Shown: one piece after another, positions 35,456 through 43,829 of the stretch
How positions within the stretch are numbered: the first letter of the stretch is position 1
How the letters are laid out: every line of letters starts with the position of its first letter
Origin: an uncultured Oscillospiraceae bacterium
Lineage (GTDB): Bacteria; Bacillota; Clostridia; Oscillospirales; Oscillospiraceae
Direction of reading: 5' to 3'
Length of the DNA stretch: 64,000 nt
Assembly (NCBI GenBank): GCA_910587395.1
Contig: CAJULJ010000003.1
Location: 14,854-78,853 of the forward strand
Position numbers and translations under genes: made by a program
The notes under the pieces: model-generated
The model's database searches: none
The model's input: the letters and a program-made list of their open reading frames with translations, nothing else
What the model was told of the DNA's origin: nothing

Positions 35456-35587
35456 ATGGTGGATATTGAAACGTGGATGGAGGGCCTTGCGGAGAGGCTG
35501 ACAGACAAATTCGGCCTCTGCCTGCTGCGCTGGAGCGCAGACGCTATGGCGGAGGCCGGGCGGGCCAAGGACACAAAATTTCCCTGA
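35456..35587 (+). CDS. Small ORF (43 residues), possibly a nucleotidyltransferase remnant
   Basis: Starts three bases after the era stop with GAGG eight bases upstream. The first ~25 residues (MVDIETWMEGLAERLTDKFG) resemble the start of small MNT-type nucleotidyltransferase-domain proteins, but the GSYxRGE/DxD active site expected next is not there; another frame carries a loosely similar RRRYGGGRAG. It could be a truncated relic or a genuine small protein. Low certainty. Confidence 0.4.
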   Translation: MVDIETWMEGLAERLTDKFGLCLLRWSADAMAEAGRAKDTKFP

Positions 35588-35639
35588 CATAATCACCCCG
35601 TCCCTGCCCATGCTAATAACATGGACAGGAGGGACGGCA

Positions 35640-35837
35640 ATGGATACAGCATATTGGAACCTGTTTTGGACCACCGGGATGCCGGAGGCGTGGCTGATGA
35701 GCCGGGATCAGGCGGATGCGGCGAGGTCCGCGGCCCCTCCGGCGGAAAACGCAGAGGGCCATGCCGGTTCCGCGGCAGGCGTTCAGTCCGGACTGGCCGG
35801 CGGCGTCTGTGCCGGAGCCGGAACGGACTTCAAATAA
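35640..35837 (+). CDS. yqzL: YqzL-like small protein
   Basis: 65 residues. The N-terminal part MDTAYWNLFWTTGMPEAWLM fits the tiny YqzL family that lies between era and recO in Bacillus and Clostridia; the remainder is Ala/Gly-rich and variable. A perfect AGGAGG stands seven bases before the ATG. Function unknown; the call rests on position and the WxLFxxTGxxxAxL pattern. Confidence 0.65.
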   Translation: MDTAYWNLFWTTGMPEAWLMSRDQADAARSAAPPAENAEGHAGSAAGVQSGLAGGVCAGAGTDFK

Positions 35838-35878
35838 ACTGTCCCGGCGGCTGCCGGGATCTACATAGGAGCGTGTGT

Positions 35879-36634
35879 ATGCACCTGACCACCAATGCCC
35901 TCGTGCTGCGCGAGGTGAACTACAAGGAATCGGATAAAATCCTTACCCTGCTGACCGAGAAGGAGGGGAAGCTCACCGTGTCCGCCCACGGGTGCCGGAA
36001 AAAGGGCAGCCCCATTGCCGCCGCCTGTCAGCTGCTGGCCTGGGGGGAGTTCACGCTGTATGAATTCAACGGGCTGTGGTCGGTGAAGGAGACTGCCTCC
36101 GAGCGGCTGTTTGATGGAATACGGGGGGATTTGGAGAAAATCGCCCTGGCCAGCTACATTGTGGAGGTCACTGAAGCTCTGGCGGAGGAGGGACAGCCTG
36201 ATCCGGGCCTGCTGGCGGTGACGCTGAACTGCCTCCATGCCCTGGACAAGCTGGGCCGGCCGCTGCCCCAGGTCAAGACCGCCTTTGAGTGGCGGTCCAT
36301 GGCTCTGGCGGGATATGAGCCGCAGATCGAGCGGTGCGGGGTGTGCGGCAGGCCGGAGCCAATGGAGCCTCACATTCACCTGGGGGAGGGTATGGTCCAC
36401 TGCGGGCCCTGCCGGGGCAAGCTGGGGGAGGGGGTATCCATGCCTCTGACCACGGCCGCGCTGGCCGCGCTGCGGCACATCACCTGGGGCCCCCGAAAGC
36501 GGCTGCTGTCCTTCCGGCTGGACGGGGATGGGCTGCGGCGGCTGTCCCAGGCGTCGGAGGCCTATCTTATGACGAGGCTGGAGCGGGGGTTCCGCACGCT
36601 GGACTTTTACAAGCGGCTGAGTCCGGAGGGCTGA
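35879..36634 (+). CDS. recO: DNA repair protein RecO
   Basis: 251 residues. OB-fold N-terminus (LTTNALVLREVNYKESDKIL, EGKLTVSAHGCRKKGS), then a helical domain with a zinc site (CGVCGRPEP...CGPCRGK). RecO loads RecA onto SSB-coated single-stranded DNA with RecR. The ATG has AGGAG seven bases upstream; an in-frame extension to 35621 runs through yqzL in another frame and is rejected. Confidence 0.92.
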   Translation: MHLTTNALVLREVNYKESDKILTLLTEKEGKLTVSAHGCRKKGSPIAAACQLLAWGEFTLYEFNGLWSVKETASERLFDGIRGDLEKIALASYIVEVTEALAEEGQPDPGLLAVTLNCLHALDKLGRPLPQVKTAFEWRSMALAGYEPQIERCGVCGRPEPMEPHIHLGEGMVHCGPCRGKLGEGVSMPLTTAALAALRHITWGPRKRLLSFRLDGDGLRRLSQASEAYLMTRLERGFRTLDFYKRLSPEG

Positions 36635-36750
36635 GGCGCGGTGGGAGCATAGGCCCGGAATGAAATGGAAAAGCGGCCTGATTGGGCCGGGAGGGCGCGG
36701 GGCGAGTGAACCCGCGCTGAAACATACCTGATGAGTTTGAGGGAAACGAT

Positions 36751-39138
36751 ATGACGCCATTATTTGAAAAATCCATAGAGACCTTGGAGCTGCCCCGTGT
36801 GCTGGCGCTGCTGGCCAATGAGGCGGCCACGGAGGAGGGCAGGGAGCGGTGCCTGGCCCTGCGGCCCGTCAGCGTGCAAAGCGATGTGCTGCGTCTGCAA
36901 AAGCAGACCTCCGCCGCGTTTGATCTGCTGGTGAAGCACGGCACGCCGTCCCTGTCCGGGGTGAAGCCGGTGGCGGCGGCCCTTCAGCGGGCGGACCGGG
37001 GGGGCGCGCTGAACACCCGTGAGCTGCTGGATATCGCCCAGGTGCTGCGGTGCGCCCGGAACGTGCGCGAGTACGGCGCCGGCGGCGAGGGCAAAACGTT
37101 GCTGGATGGGTATTTTGACAGCCTCACCGCCAACCGCTTCCTGGAGGACAAGATCACCGGCTCCATCCTCAGCGAGGACGAGATCGCCGACGCGGCCTCA
37201 CCGGAGCTGGCCGATATCCGGCGGCACATCCGGGCGGCGGCGGGGAAGGTGCGGGACGTGCTCAACCGGCTCATCTCCTCCAACCAGTCCAAGTATTTAC
37301 AGGAGGCCATCATTACCATGCGCGGAGGACGGTATGTGGTCCCCGTGAAGAGCGAGCACAAAAACGATATTCCCGGTCTGGTCCACGACGTGTCCGGCTC
37401 CGGCGGCACCTTCTTCATCGAGCCCATGGGCGTGGTGAACGCCAACAACGAGCTGCGGGAGCTCCAGGCCAGGGAGCAAAAGGAGATTGAGCGCATTCTG
37501 GCGGAGCTTTCCGCCGACTGCGCCGGGTTTAAAGAGAGTATTGAGGACGATTACCAGACGCTGGTATCCCTGGACTGCATATTTGCCCGGGCCAAGCTGT
37601 CCTCGGCGATGGGAGCCATGGAGCCGGCGCTGGGCCATCATATCGAGCTGAGAAAGGCCCGCCACCCGCTTCTGGACCCCAAGACCGCCGTGCGCAATGA
37701 TTTGACGCTGGGCGGAAAATTCGACACGCTGGTCATCACCGGCCCCAATACCGGCGGCAAAACGGTGACGCTGAAAACGCTGGGCCTGCTGACACTGATG
37801 GCCCAGTGCGGCCTGCATATCCCGGCGGCGGACGGGTCCACGGTGAAGGTGTGCTCCGTTGTGCTGGCCGACATCGGAGACGAGCAGTCCATCGACCAGT
37901 CCCTGTCCACCTTCTCCTCCCATATGACCAACATCGTGGCCATTCTGGAGCAGGCGGACGACGAGACGCTGATTTTGTTTGACGAGCTGGGGGCGGGCAC
38001 CGACCCGGTGGAGGGCGCGGCGCTGGCCGCCGCCGTTATTGAGTCTGCCCGCGCCATGGGCGCTGCGGTGGCGGCGACCACCCACTATGCCGAGCTGAAG
38101 GTGTACGCCATGACCACCGCCGGGGTGGAGAACGCCTCCTGTGAGTTCAACGTGGAGACACTGGCCCCCACTTACCGGGTGCTTATCGGCATCCCCGGCA
38201 AGTCCAACGCCTTTGCCATTTCCCGGCGGCTGGGGCTGCCCGACTATATCATCCAGAAAGCCGCCGACCGCATCGACGCGGAGAATGTGCGCTTTGAGGA
38301 TGTGCTCAGTCAGCTGGACCTCCAGCGTCAGGCTATGGAAAATGAAAAGGAGCAGGCGGCCCGGCTGCGCCGGGAAATGGAGGAGGCCCGCGCCCAGGCG
38401 GAGCAGTACCGCGCCCGTATTAAGGAGGAGCGCCGAAAGGCCACCGAAAAGGCTCAGGCCGAGGCCCGGTCCATCATTGAGCAGGCCCGTGACGCCGCCG
38501 ACCAGACCTTCAAGGAGCTGAACGAAATGCGCCGCCGCCAGGAGCGGGAAAAGGGCTGGGTGGACGACAACGAGCAGCGCTCCGAGCTGCGCCGGAAGCT
38601 GAACGAGGCAGACGCGGCCCTGGGAGGAAAGAAGGAGAAGGAGGACCTGCCGCCTCCGCCGCCCACCCGTGACGCGGTGGTGGGCGATACGGTGGAGCTG
38701 GTGAAGATGGGAGCCCAGGCGGAGGTGGTGGGCGTCAACAAGGACGGCACCCTCCAGCTCCAGGCGGGTATTTTGAAGCTGAAAGCCAGGCAGAAGGAAG
38801 TGCGTGTGCTGGAGGATGTGACCGCCCGGAAGAAGCAGAGCGCGAAGGATAAGCAGCGCGGCGCGGCGGTGAGCCGTCCCTTCCGGGCCGCGGCGGCCAA
38901 GGCGGAGCTGGACCTGCGGGGCATGATGGTGGATGAGGCGCTGGGGGCGGTGGACCTGTTTCTGGACAACGCCCTCATGGGCAAGCTGGAGACGGTGACC
39001 ATTATCCACGGCAAGGGCACCGGGGCCCTGCGCAAAGCGGTGCGGGAGCACCTGAAAAAGAGCCGCTACGTGAAGGAGTACCGCCCCGGAGTATACGGCG
39101 AGGGGGAGGACGGCGTTACGGTGGCTACGCTGAAATAA
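36751..39138 (+). CDS. mutS2: MutS2 family ATPase/endonuclease
   Basis: 795 residues. N-terminal clamp/core region, then the MutS ATPase with Walker A GPNTGGKT, Walker B ILFDELGAGTDP and the His switch ATTHYAELK. A long charged coiled coil (about residues 520-640) leads to the C-terminal Smr nuclease domain (LDLRGMMVDEAL, HGKGTGALRKAV). MutS2 suppresses recombination and, in Firmicutes, also acts on collided ribosomes. Full normal length. Confidence 0.95.
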   Translation: MTPLFEKSIETLELPRVLALLANEAATEEGRERCLALRPVSVQSDVLRLQKQTSAAFDLLVKHGTPSLSGVKPVAAALQRADRGGALNTRELLDIAQVLRCARNVREYGAGGEGKTLLDGYFDSLTANRFLEDKITGSILSEDEIADAASPELADIRRHIRAAAGKVRDVLNRLISSNQSKYLQEAIITMRGGRYVVPVKSEHKNDIPGLVHDVSGSGGTFFIEPMGVVNANNELRELQAREQKEIERILAELSADCAGFKESIEDDYQTLVSLDCIFARAKLSSAMGAMEPALGHHIELRKARHPLLDPKTAVRNDLTLGGKFDTLVITGPNTGGKTVTLKTLGLLTLMAQCGLHIPAADGSTVKVCSVVLADIGDEQSIDQSLSTFSSHMTNIVAILEQADDETLILFDELGAGTDPVEGAALAAAVIESARAMGAAVAATTHYAELKVYAMTTAGVENASCEFNVETLAPTYRVLIGIPGKSNAFAISRRLGLPDYIIQKAADRIDAENVRFEDVLSQLDLQRQAMENEKEQAARLRREMEEARAQAEQYRARIKEERRKATEKAQAEARSIIEQARDAADQTFKELNEMRRRQEREKGWVDDNEQRSELRRKLNEADAALGGKKEKEDLPPPPPTRDAVVGDTVELVKMGAQAEVVGVNKDGTLQLQAGILKLKARQKEVRVLEDVTARKKQSAKDKQRGAAVSRPFRAAAAKAELDLRGMMVDEALGAVDLFLDNALMGKLETVTIIHGKGTGALRKAVREHLKKSRYVKEYRPGVYGEGEDGVTVATLK

Positions 39139-39205
39139 CCCCCTGCAATAGTGAGTTCTAGGCGGTTTTCATGAATGGGTGAAATGATTTTTGGTGAAAA
39201 TGCTC

Positions 39206-39234
39206 TTGACGATAACGGCTAAATTTGGTATCCT
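39206..39234 (+). promoter_or_regulatory. Promoter of the HPr gene
   Basis: TTGACG (39206-39211), 17 bases and TATCCT (39229-39234), with about 80 bases of leader before the start codon. Confidence 0.55.
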
Positions 39235-39319
39235 ATCGTATGTACAAAGATTCGGAGCAGGTCCGGTGCGGAGGATCTCATGCGGCCGGAGCCGAGTTTT
39301 ATGATGGAGGGAATCGCTC

Positions 39320-39586
39320 ATGTTCATGAAAGAGACTACGGTAAACAACCAGGTCGGTCTGCACGCCCGTCCGGCCACGTTTTTTATCCAAAAGGCCAAC
39401 GAGTTCAAGAGCTCCATCTGGGTGGAGAAAGAGGATGACCGCCGCGTCAATGCCAAAAGCCTACTGGGGGTCCTGTCCCTGGGCATTGTGAAGGGCACGA
39501 CCATCAACCTCATTGCCGACGGCCCCGATGAGGAGGCTGCCATCAACGCTCTGGTTGAGCTCATCAACTCTGAGTTCTCTGAGTAA
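39320..39586 (+). CDS. ptsH: HPr family phosphocarrier
   Basis: 88 residues. The phosphoacceptor loop GLHARPATFF contains the active His, and NAKSLLGVLSLGI contains the regulatory Ser and the interaction helix, so it is a classical HPr rather than Crh. GGAGG lies nine bases upstream; own promoter and terminator make it monocistronic. The only ptsI sequence in the window is a broken remnant near 60250, so whether this HPr is phosphorylated by enzyme I or only used for HPrK-type regulation is open. Confidence 0.92.
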   Translation: MFMKETTVNNQVGLHARPATFFIQKANEFKSSIWVEKEDDRRVNAKSLLGVLSLGIVKGTTINLIADGPDEEAAINALVELINSEFSE

Positions 39587-39602
39587 CCCAACGCTGACCA
39601 CG

Positions 39603-39632
39603 AAAAAGCGCCGCTTGTGCGGCGCTTTTTTT
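39603..39632 (+). terminator. Terminator of the HPr gene
   Basis: Twelve-base stem (39603-39614 with 39619-39630), TTGT loop and a run of seven Ts on the plus strand. A textbook intrinsic terminator. Confidence 0.93.
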
Positions 39633-39652
39633 GTGAAAGGAGATGAGTCTGG

Positions 39653-41500
39653 TTGACATTTGACGAACTGCGAGAGAAAGCCCATGCCCTGCCCTTGAAG
39701 CCGGGCGTATACATCATGCAGAATGCCGGCAGTGAGGTCATCTATGTGGGCAAGGCGAAAGCCTTGAAAAACCGCGTCAGCCAGTACTTCCAGGACCAGT
39801 CGCGGCACAATGAGAAAACGCGGGTCATGGTCAGCCAGATCGACCACTTCGATGTAATTGTGGTCCAATCCGAATTTGAGGCCCTGGTTCTGGAATGCGC
39901 TCTGATCAAGCGGCATCAGCCTCGATACAATATTCTGTTAAAAGACAGCAAGGGTTATCCCTATATCCGGCTGTCGCCGGGAGACTATCCCCGGTTTTCC
40001 CTGTCGGCCAGGGTGGAGGATGATGGGGCCCGATACTTTGGACCCTATGGAAGCAGGGGGGCAAGCCAGGGCATCATTGACGCTTTGCGGGAGGCGCTGC
40101 GTCTGCCCGCCTGCCGCCGGAAATTTCCCAGAGACATCGGGAAGGAGCGTCCCTGCCTCAATTTCCACATGGGTGTGTGCGACGGCTACTGCCGTTCCGA
40201 GATGGACCAGACCCAGTACCGCCGCTCCATCGATCAGGCGGTGCGCCTGCTGGAGGGCCGTTTGGACGAGGTGGTGGACGAGCTGACCGCCGAGATGGAG
40301 CTGGCGGCGGAGGAGCTGCGGTTTGAGAAGGCGGCGCAGCTCCGGGACCGAATCCGGTCCATTCAGCTCCTGGGCACGCGCCAGAAGGCGGTGGCCGGGT
40401 CGCTGGCGGACACCGACGTGGTGGGCTATCACCGGGGCGAGGCAAAAAGCTGCTTTGTGGTGCTCCACTACATCGGCGGCGAGCTGGCGGCAAAGGATTG
40501 GGAGCTGCTGACCGTCCCCATGGAGGACGAGCAGACCACCGTGTCCACGCTGGCGGCCCAGTATTACGGCGGGCGCGGGCAGCTTCCCCGGCAGATTCTG
40601 CTCCCCTGCGACATCGACGAGCAGGTGGCGCTGGCCCGGATGCTCACCGAGGCGGTGGGCCGCAAGGTGGAGGTCCTCACCCCCCAGAGGGGCGCCAAAA
40701 TGGAGCTGGTCAAGCTGGCTAATGAGAATGCCGCCGAGGAGGTGCTCCGGGCAACCACAGCGGAGGAGCGCCGCTCCAAGCTCACCGAGGCGTTGGGAGC
40801 TCTGCTGGGGTTGGACGAGCCCCCCCGCCGGATTGAGGCGTTCGACATCTCCAACACCGGCAGCTCGGACATTGTGGCCTCTATGACGGTCCACATCGAC
40901 GGCAAGCCGCTGAAGCGGGACTACCGCCATTTCAAATTGAAGGATATGCCCCACGCCGACGACTACGCCTCCATGGAGCAGGTGGTGGAGCGGCGGTTCC
41001 GGCGCTATCTGGACGGAGATGAGAAGTTTGCCGCCCGCCCTGACCTGCTGCTGATGGACGGCGGCGCGGGACAGGTAAAGGCGGCCGGTGAGGCTCTGGC
41101 CCGCCTGGGCCTGGGGGATATTCCCATATATGGCATGGTGAAGGACGGCCGCCACCGCACCCGCGCCCTGGTGACTGGGGATGGCCGGGAGATCGGCATT
41201 CAGGCCAACCAGGCCCTGTTCGCCATGGTGGGCCGCATTCAGGAGGAGACCCACCGCTTTGCCATTGAATTCCACCGCCAGCAGCAGGCCGGCCATCTGA
41301 AGGGCTCGGCGCTGGACGACATCCCCGGCGTGGGACCGGCCCGCAAGGCGCAGCTGCTCAAAGCCTTCAAAAGTGTGAAGGCTGTCAAAGCCGCCTCGTT
41401 GGAGGAGCTGGCCGCCGTGGTGCCGAAAAGCACGGCTCAAGCGGTGTATGTCCATTTTCACCGGCAGGAAGAACAACAGGGAAAGGATGAGACGCCATGA
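39653..41500 (+). CDS. uvrC: Excinuclease ABC subunit C
   Basis: 615 residues. GIY-YIG nuclease (PGVYIMQNAG, IYVGKAKALKNRVSQYF), UVR domain (ELRFEKAAQLRDRIRSIQ), RNase H-like nuclease (IEAFDISNTG, LLLMDGGAGQVKAA) and the C-terminal helix-hairpin-helix pair (IPGVGPARKAQLLKAF). It makes both incisions in nucleotide excision repair. TTG at 39653, ten bases after AGGAG, is the only start in frame that keeps the GIY-YIG domain. Confidence 0.94.
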   Translation: MTFDELREKAHALPLKPGVYIMQNAGSEVIYVGKAKALKNRVSQYFQDQSRHNEKTRVMVSQIDHFDVIVVQSEFEALVLECALIKRHQPRYNILLKDSKGYPYIRLSPGDYPRFSLSARVEDDGARYFGPYGSRGASQGIIDALREALRLPACRRKFPRDIGKERPCLNFHMGVCDGYCRSEMDQTQYRRSIDQAVRLLEGRLDEVVDELTAEMELAAEELRFEKAAQLRDRIRSIQLLGTRQKAVAGSLADTDVVGYHRGEAKSCFVVLHYIGGELAAKDWELLTVPMEDEQTTVSTLAAQYYGGRGQLPRQILLPCDIDEQVALARMLTEAVGRKVEVLTPQRGAKMELVKLANENAAEEVLRATTAEERRSKLTEALGALLGLDEPPRRIEAFDISNTGSSDIVASMTVHIDGKPLKRDYRHFKLKDMPHADDYASMEQVVERRFRRYLDGDEKFAARPDLLLMDGGAGQVKAAGEALARLGLGDIPIYGMVKDGRHRTRALVTGDGREIGIQANQALFAMVGRIQEETHRFAIEFHRQQQAGHLKGSALDDIPGVGPARKAQLLKAFKSVKAVKAASLEELAAVVPKSTAQAVYVHFHRQEEQQGKDETP

Positions 41501-42048
41501 AAGTCATCACCGGTCTTGCCAAAGGGCGGCGGCTGGAGGAGCTGCCCGGCCTGGATACCCGGCCCACCACAGGCCGGGTGAAGGAGGGGCTGTTCAGCGC
41601 CATTCAGTTTGATATTGAGGGACGGCGGGTACTGGACTTGTTTGCGGGCACCGGCCAGCTGGGCATTGAGGCCCTGTCCCGAGGGGCGGCCTTCTGCGAT
41701 TTTGTGGACAGCGCTCCCGCCGCGCTGAAGGTGGTGCGGCGAAACGTCAAAGCCTGCGGCTTTGAGGACCGCTCGGCCTGCCACGGCAAGGACTTCACCG
41801 CGTTTCTGAGCCGGAACCGGGAGAAGTATGGGCTGATGTTTCTGGACCCGCCCTATGCCTCTGGAAATCTGGAGCGGGCGTTGGAACTGATCAGCACGAT
41901 TGACATTATGGTGGAAAATGGTATAATGGTGTGCGAAAGTCCGGCGGAGCATGTCCTGCCGGACCTCCCGGATCCCTACGAGAAGGGGCGGGAATACCGG
42001 TACGGCAAGATCAAATTCACTTTGTACCGCAGGAGGGCAAACCCATGA
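41497..42048 (+). CDS. rsmD: 16S rRNA (guanine966-N2)-methyltransferase
   Basis: 183 residues. RPTTGRVKEGLFSAI, SAM motif VLDLFAGTGQLGIEAL and catalytic LMFLDPPYA are the RsmD signatures. Overlaps the uvrC stop by four bases and coaD by four bases; rsmD-coaD adjacency is widely conserved. Confidence 0.94.
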   Translation: MKVITGLAKGRRLEELPGLDTRPTTGRVKEGLFSAIQFDIEGRRVLDLFAGTGQLGIEALSRGAAFCDFVDSAPAALKVVRRNVKACGFEDRSACHGKDFTAFLSRNREKYGLMFLDPPYASGNLERALELISTIDIMVENGIMVCESPAEHVLPDLPDPYEKGREYRYGKIKFTLYRRRANP

Positions 42049-42533
42049 GACGCGCCATCTATCCCGGAAGCTTCGACCCGGTGACCCTGGGCCACCTGGA
42101 CATCATCAAGCGGGCCGCCGCCATTTTTGACGAGCTGATCGTATGTGTCAGCGTGAACTCCGCCAAGCCCTCGGGGCTGTTTTCCCCCCAGGAGCGGGTG
42201 GAGCTGATCCGGGCGGTGACGGAGGATCTGCCCAATGTGCAGGTGGACTGCTCCCAGGAGCTGGTGGCCGAATATGCCAAGAGCCACCGCGCCAGGGTGC
42301 TGGTGAAGGGTCTGCGGGCGGTGTCCGACTATGAGTCGGAGATTCAGATGGCCATGCTCAACGCCAAGCTGTATCCTAAGCTGGATACGGTGTTTCTCTA
42401 TACCCGGCCCAAATATGCCTTCCTCAGCTCCACTGTGGTGAAGGAGCTGGCCCGGTACGGCGCGGATTTGTCCGATTTTGTGCCCCGGCAGATCATTGAC
42501 CGGGTGCGGGCCAAGGTGGCGGACGGCGTCTGA
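42045..42533 (+). CDS. coaD: Phosphopantetheine adenylyltransferase
   Basis: 162 residues. Nucleotidyltransferase motif YPGSFDPVTLGHLDII (with the HxGH-type TLGH) and C-terminal FLSSTVVKELARYGADLSDFVP. It makes dephospho-CoA from 4'-phosphopantetheine and ATP. AGGAGG lies upstream inside the end of rsmD. Confidence 0.96.
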   Translation: MRRAIYPGSFDPVTLGHLDIIKRAAAIFDELIVCVSVNSAKPSGLFSPQERVELIRAVTEDLPNVQVDCSQELVAEYAKSHRARVLVKGLRAVSDYESEIQMAMLNAKLYPKLDTVFLYTRPKYAFLSSTVVKELARYGADLSDFVPRQIIDRVRAKVADGV

Positions 42534-42582
42534 ATCAATGGGGGATAAGCGGATTTCACATACTGAAAAGGAGAGATGACGC

Positions 42583-43110
42583 ATGGCGACAGCCGTGGAT
42601 GAACTGCTGGATATGCTCTTTGATATGATTGATGAGGCGAAAAACGCTGCGTTCAGCAGCGATAAGTGCATAATCGACCGGGACAAGGCCTTGGATCTTA
42701 TTGAGGACGCCAAAAAGCAGCTGCCGGTGGACCTGGCTGAGGCGCGGAAGATTCTCAATGCCCGGAACGAATACCTGGCCGCCGCCAAGCGGGAGGCGGA
42801 CGAGATCCGCAAGCGGGCGGAAATCGAGGCGAATCAGATGGTGAGCGACGCCCCGGTGATGGCTCAGGCCCGTCAAAAGGCGCGGGAGATACTGTCCCAC
42901 GCCGATGAAGAGGCCAAAAAGACCTGCCGGGAGACCAACGAGTACTGCGTGGACCTGCTGCGCCGCACGGAGGATGCTCTGGCTGCCGCCCACGCGGAGA
43001 TGAGACAGGTGCACAACCAGTTCCGCTCCGGCATGGGGAGCGGCGGGTCCGGTGACCGGGACCGCTCCTCCGGGGGAAGCCGGATGTACGACGCTGAGGC
43101 GGACGGGTGA
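42583..43110 (+). CDS. Coiled-coil protein, V-ATPase subunit H-like
   Basis: 175 residues, highly charged and helical with a long Ala/Glu/Lys/Arg coiled coil (residues 45-140; AAAKREADEIRKRAEIEA) and a Gly/Ser/Arg tail. The same type of protein often follows coaD in Clostridia and is named after weak resemblance to vacuolar ATPase subunit H or DivIVA. No catalytic motif; a scaffold role near the membrane or septum is only a guess. GGAGAG precedes the ATG. Confidence 0.7.
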   Translation: MATAVDELLDMLFDMIDEAKNAAFSSDKCIIDRDKALDLIEDAKKQLPVDLAEARKILNARNEYLAAAKREADEIRKRAEIEANQMVSDAPVMAQARQKAREILSHADEEAKKTCRETNEYCVDLLRRTEDALAAAHAEMRQVHNQFRSGMGSGGSGDRDRSSGGSRMYDAEADG

Positions 43111-43150
43111 GGACCGGCTTGATAAAAAGAGTATAATTTTGGACAGAGAC

Positions 43151-43181
43151 CCCGCCGCAGGAGACTGCGGCGGGATTTTTT
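43151..43181 (+). terminator. Terminator after the coiled-coil gene
   Basis: Ten-base GC stem (43151-43160 with 43165-43174), GAGA loop and six Ts. It closes the uvrC-to-coiled-coil transcript. The gap 43111-43411 contains this, the mraZ promoter and the MraZ boxes; nothing else is apparent. Confidence 0.92.
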
Positions 43182-43317
43182 CTGCCCTGAACAAGATGTT
43201 GGGGGGAGCTTTTTTAAAACCCAGCGGGCAGTATATGCAGTCTGCAAACGAATGACTGTTCGATTAAAATTCGACGGTTGACCCCATAAAATGGGCGATT
43301 TCACCGAAAAAAAGTTC

Positions 43318-43346
43318 TTGCATTTTATGGGAGGCTACGGTATACT
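43318..43346 (+). promoter_or_regulatory. Promoter of the division/cell-wall cluster (mraZ)
   Basis: TTGCAT (43318-43323), 17 bases and TATACT (43341-43346), 65 bases ahead of mraZ. Confidence 0.75.
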
Positions 43347-43357
43347 GAAAGTCGTAG

Positions 43358-43404
43358 TGGAGTGAAATGGAGTAAATTTGCTATAACTAGGAGGAGAATG
43401 GAGG
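43358..43404 (+). promoter_or_regulatory. Putative MraZ operator boxes
   Basis: TGGAG occurs at 43358 and 43368 in a ten-base direct repeat just after the transcription start, and again at 43399. MraZ proteins bind short TGG-containing direct repeats spaced by one helical turn upstream of mraZ, so autoregulation is likely. The third box overlaps the ribosome-binding region. Confidence 0.55.
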
Positions 43405-43411
43405 GAACAGG

Positions 43412-43828
43412 ATGACCGGCACTTATGAGCACAGCATCGATAACGCCGGCCGCCTCATCGTGCCCTCCAAGCTGCGGGACAAGCTGGGCTCCACTTTCTA
43501 TCTGGCGGTGGGGGTGAAGGAGAACCTGACCCTGTATCCCCTGGAGACCTGGGACAAGCTGCGCGCCAGGGTGTCCGAGCTGTCCACCACCGACGCGTCC
43601 TCCATGGACCTGTTCTTCGCCTCCGCCCAGCTGTGTGAGGCGGACAAGCAGTGGCGGTTTCAAATTCCCTCCTACCTGAAGGACTACGCCAAGATCGACC
43701 GGGATGTGGTCGTCACCGGCAACAACGACCGGGCGCAGATCTGGAGCGCGGACAACTGGAGGGCCAAGACGCAGCAGCAGCTGAATCCCGAAACCATCGC
43801 CAATCTGATGAAGAATCTGGGGATTTGA
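43412..43828 (+). CDS. mraZ: Transcriptional regulator MraZ
   Basis: 138 residues with two SpoVT/AbrB-like halves: YEHSIDNAGRLIVPSKLRDK at the start and QWRFQIPSYLKDYAKIDRDV in the second. It binds the boxes upstream and sets expression of the division cluster. First gene of the dcw cluster. Confidence 0.92.
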   Translation: MTGTYEHSIDNAGRLIVPSKLRDKLGSTFYLAVGVKENLTLYPLETWDKLRARVSELSTTDASSMDLFFASAQLCEADKQWRFQIPSYLKDYAKIDRDVVVTGNNDRAQIWSADNWRAKTQQQLNPETIANLMKNLGI

Positions 43829-43829
43829 C

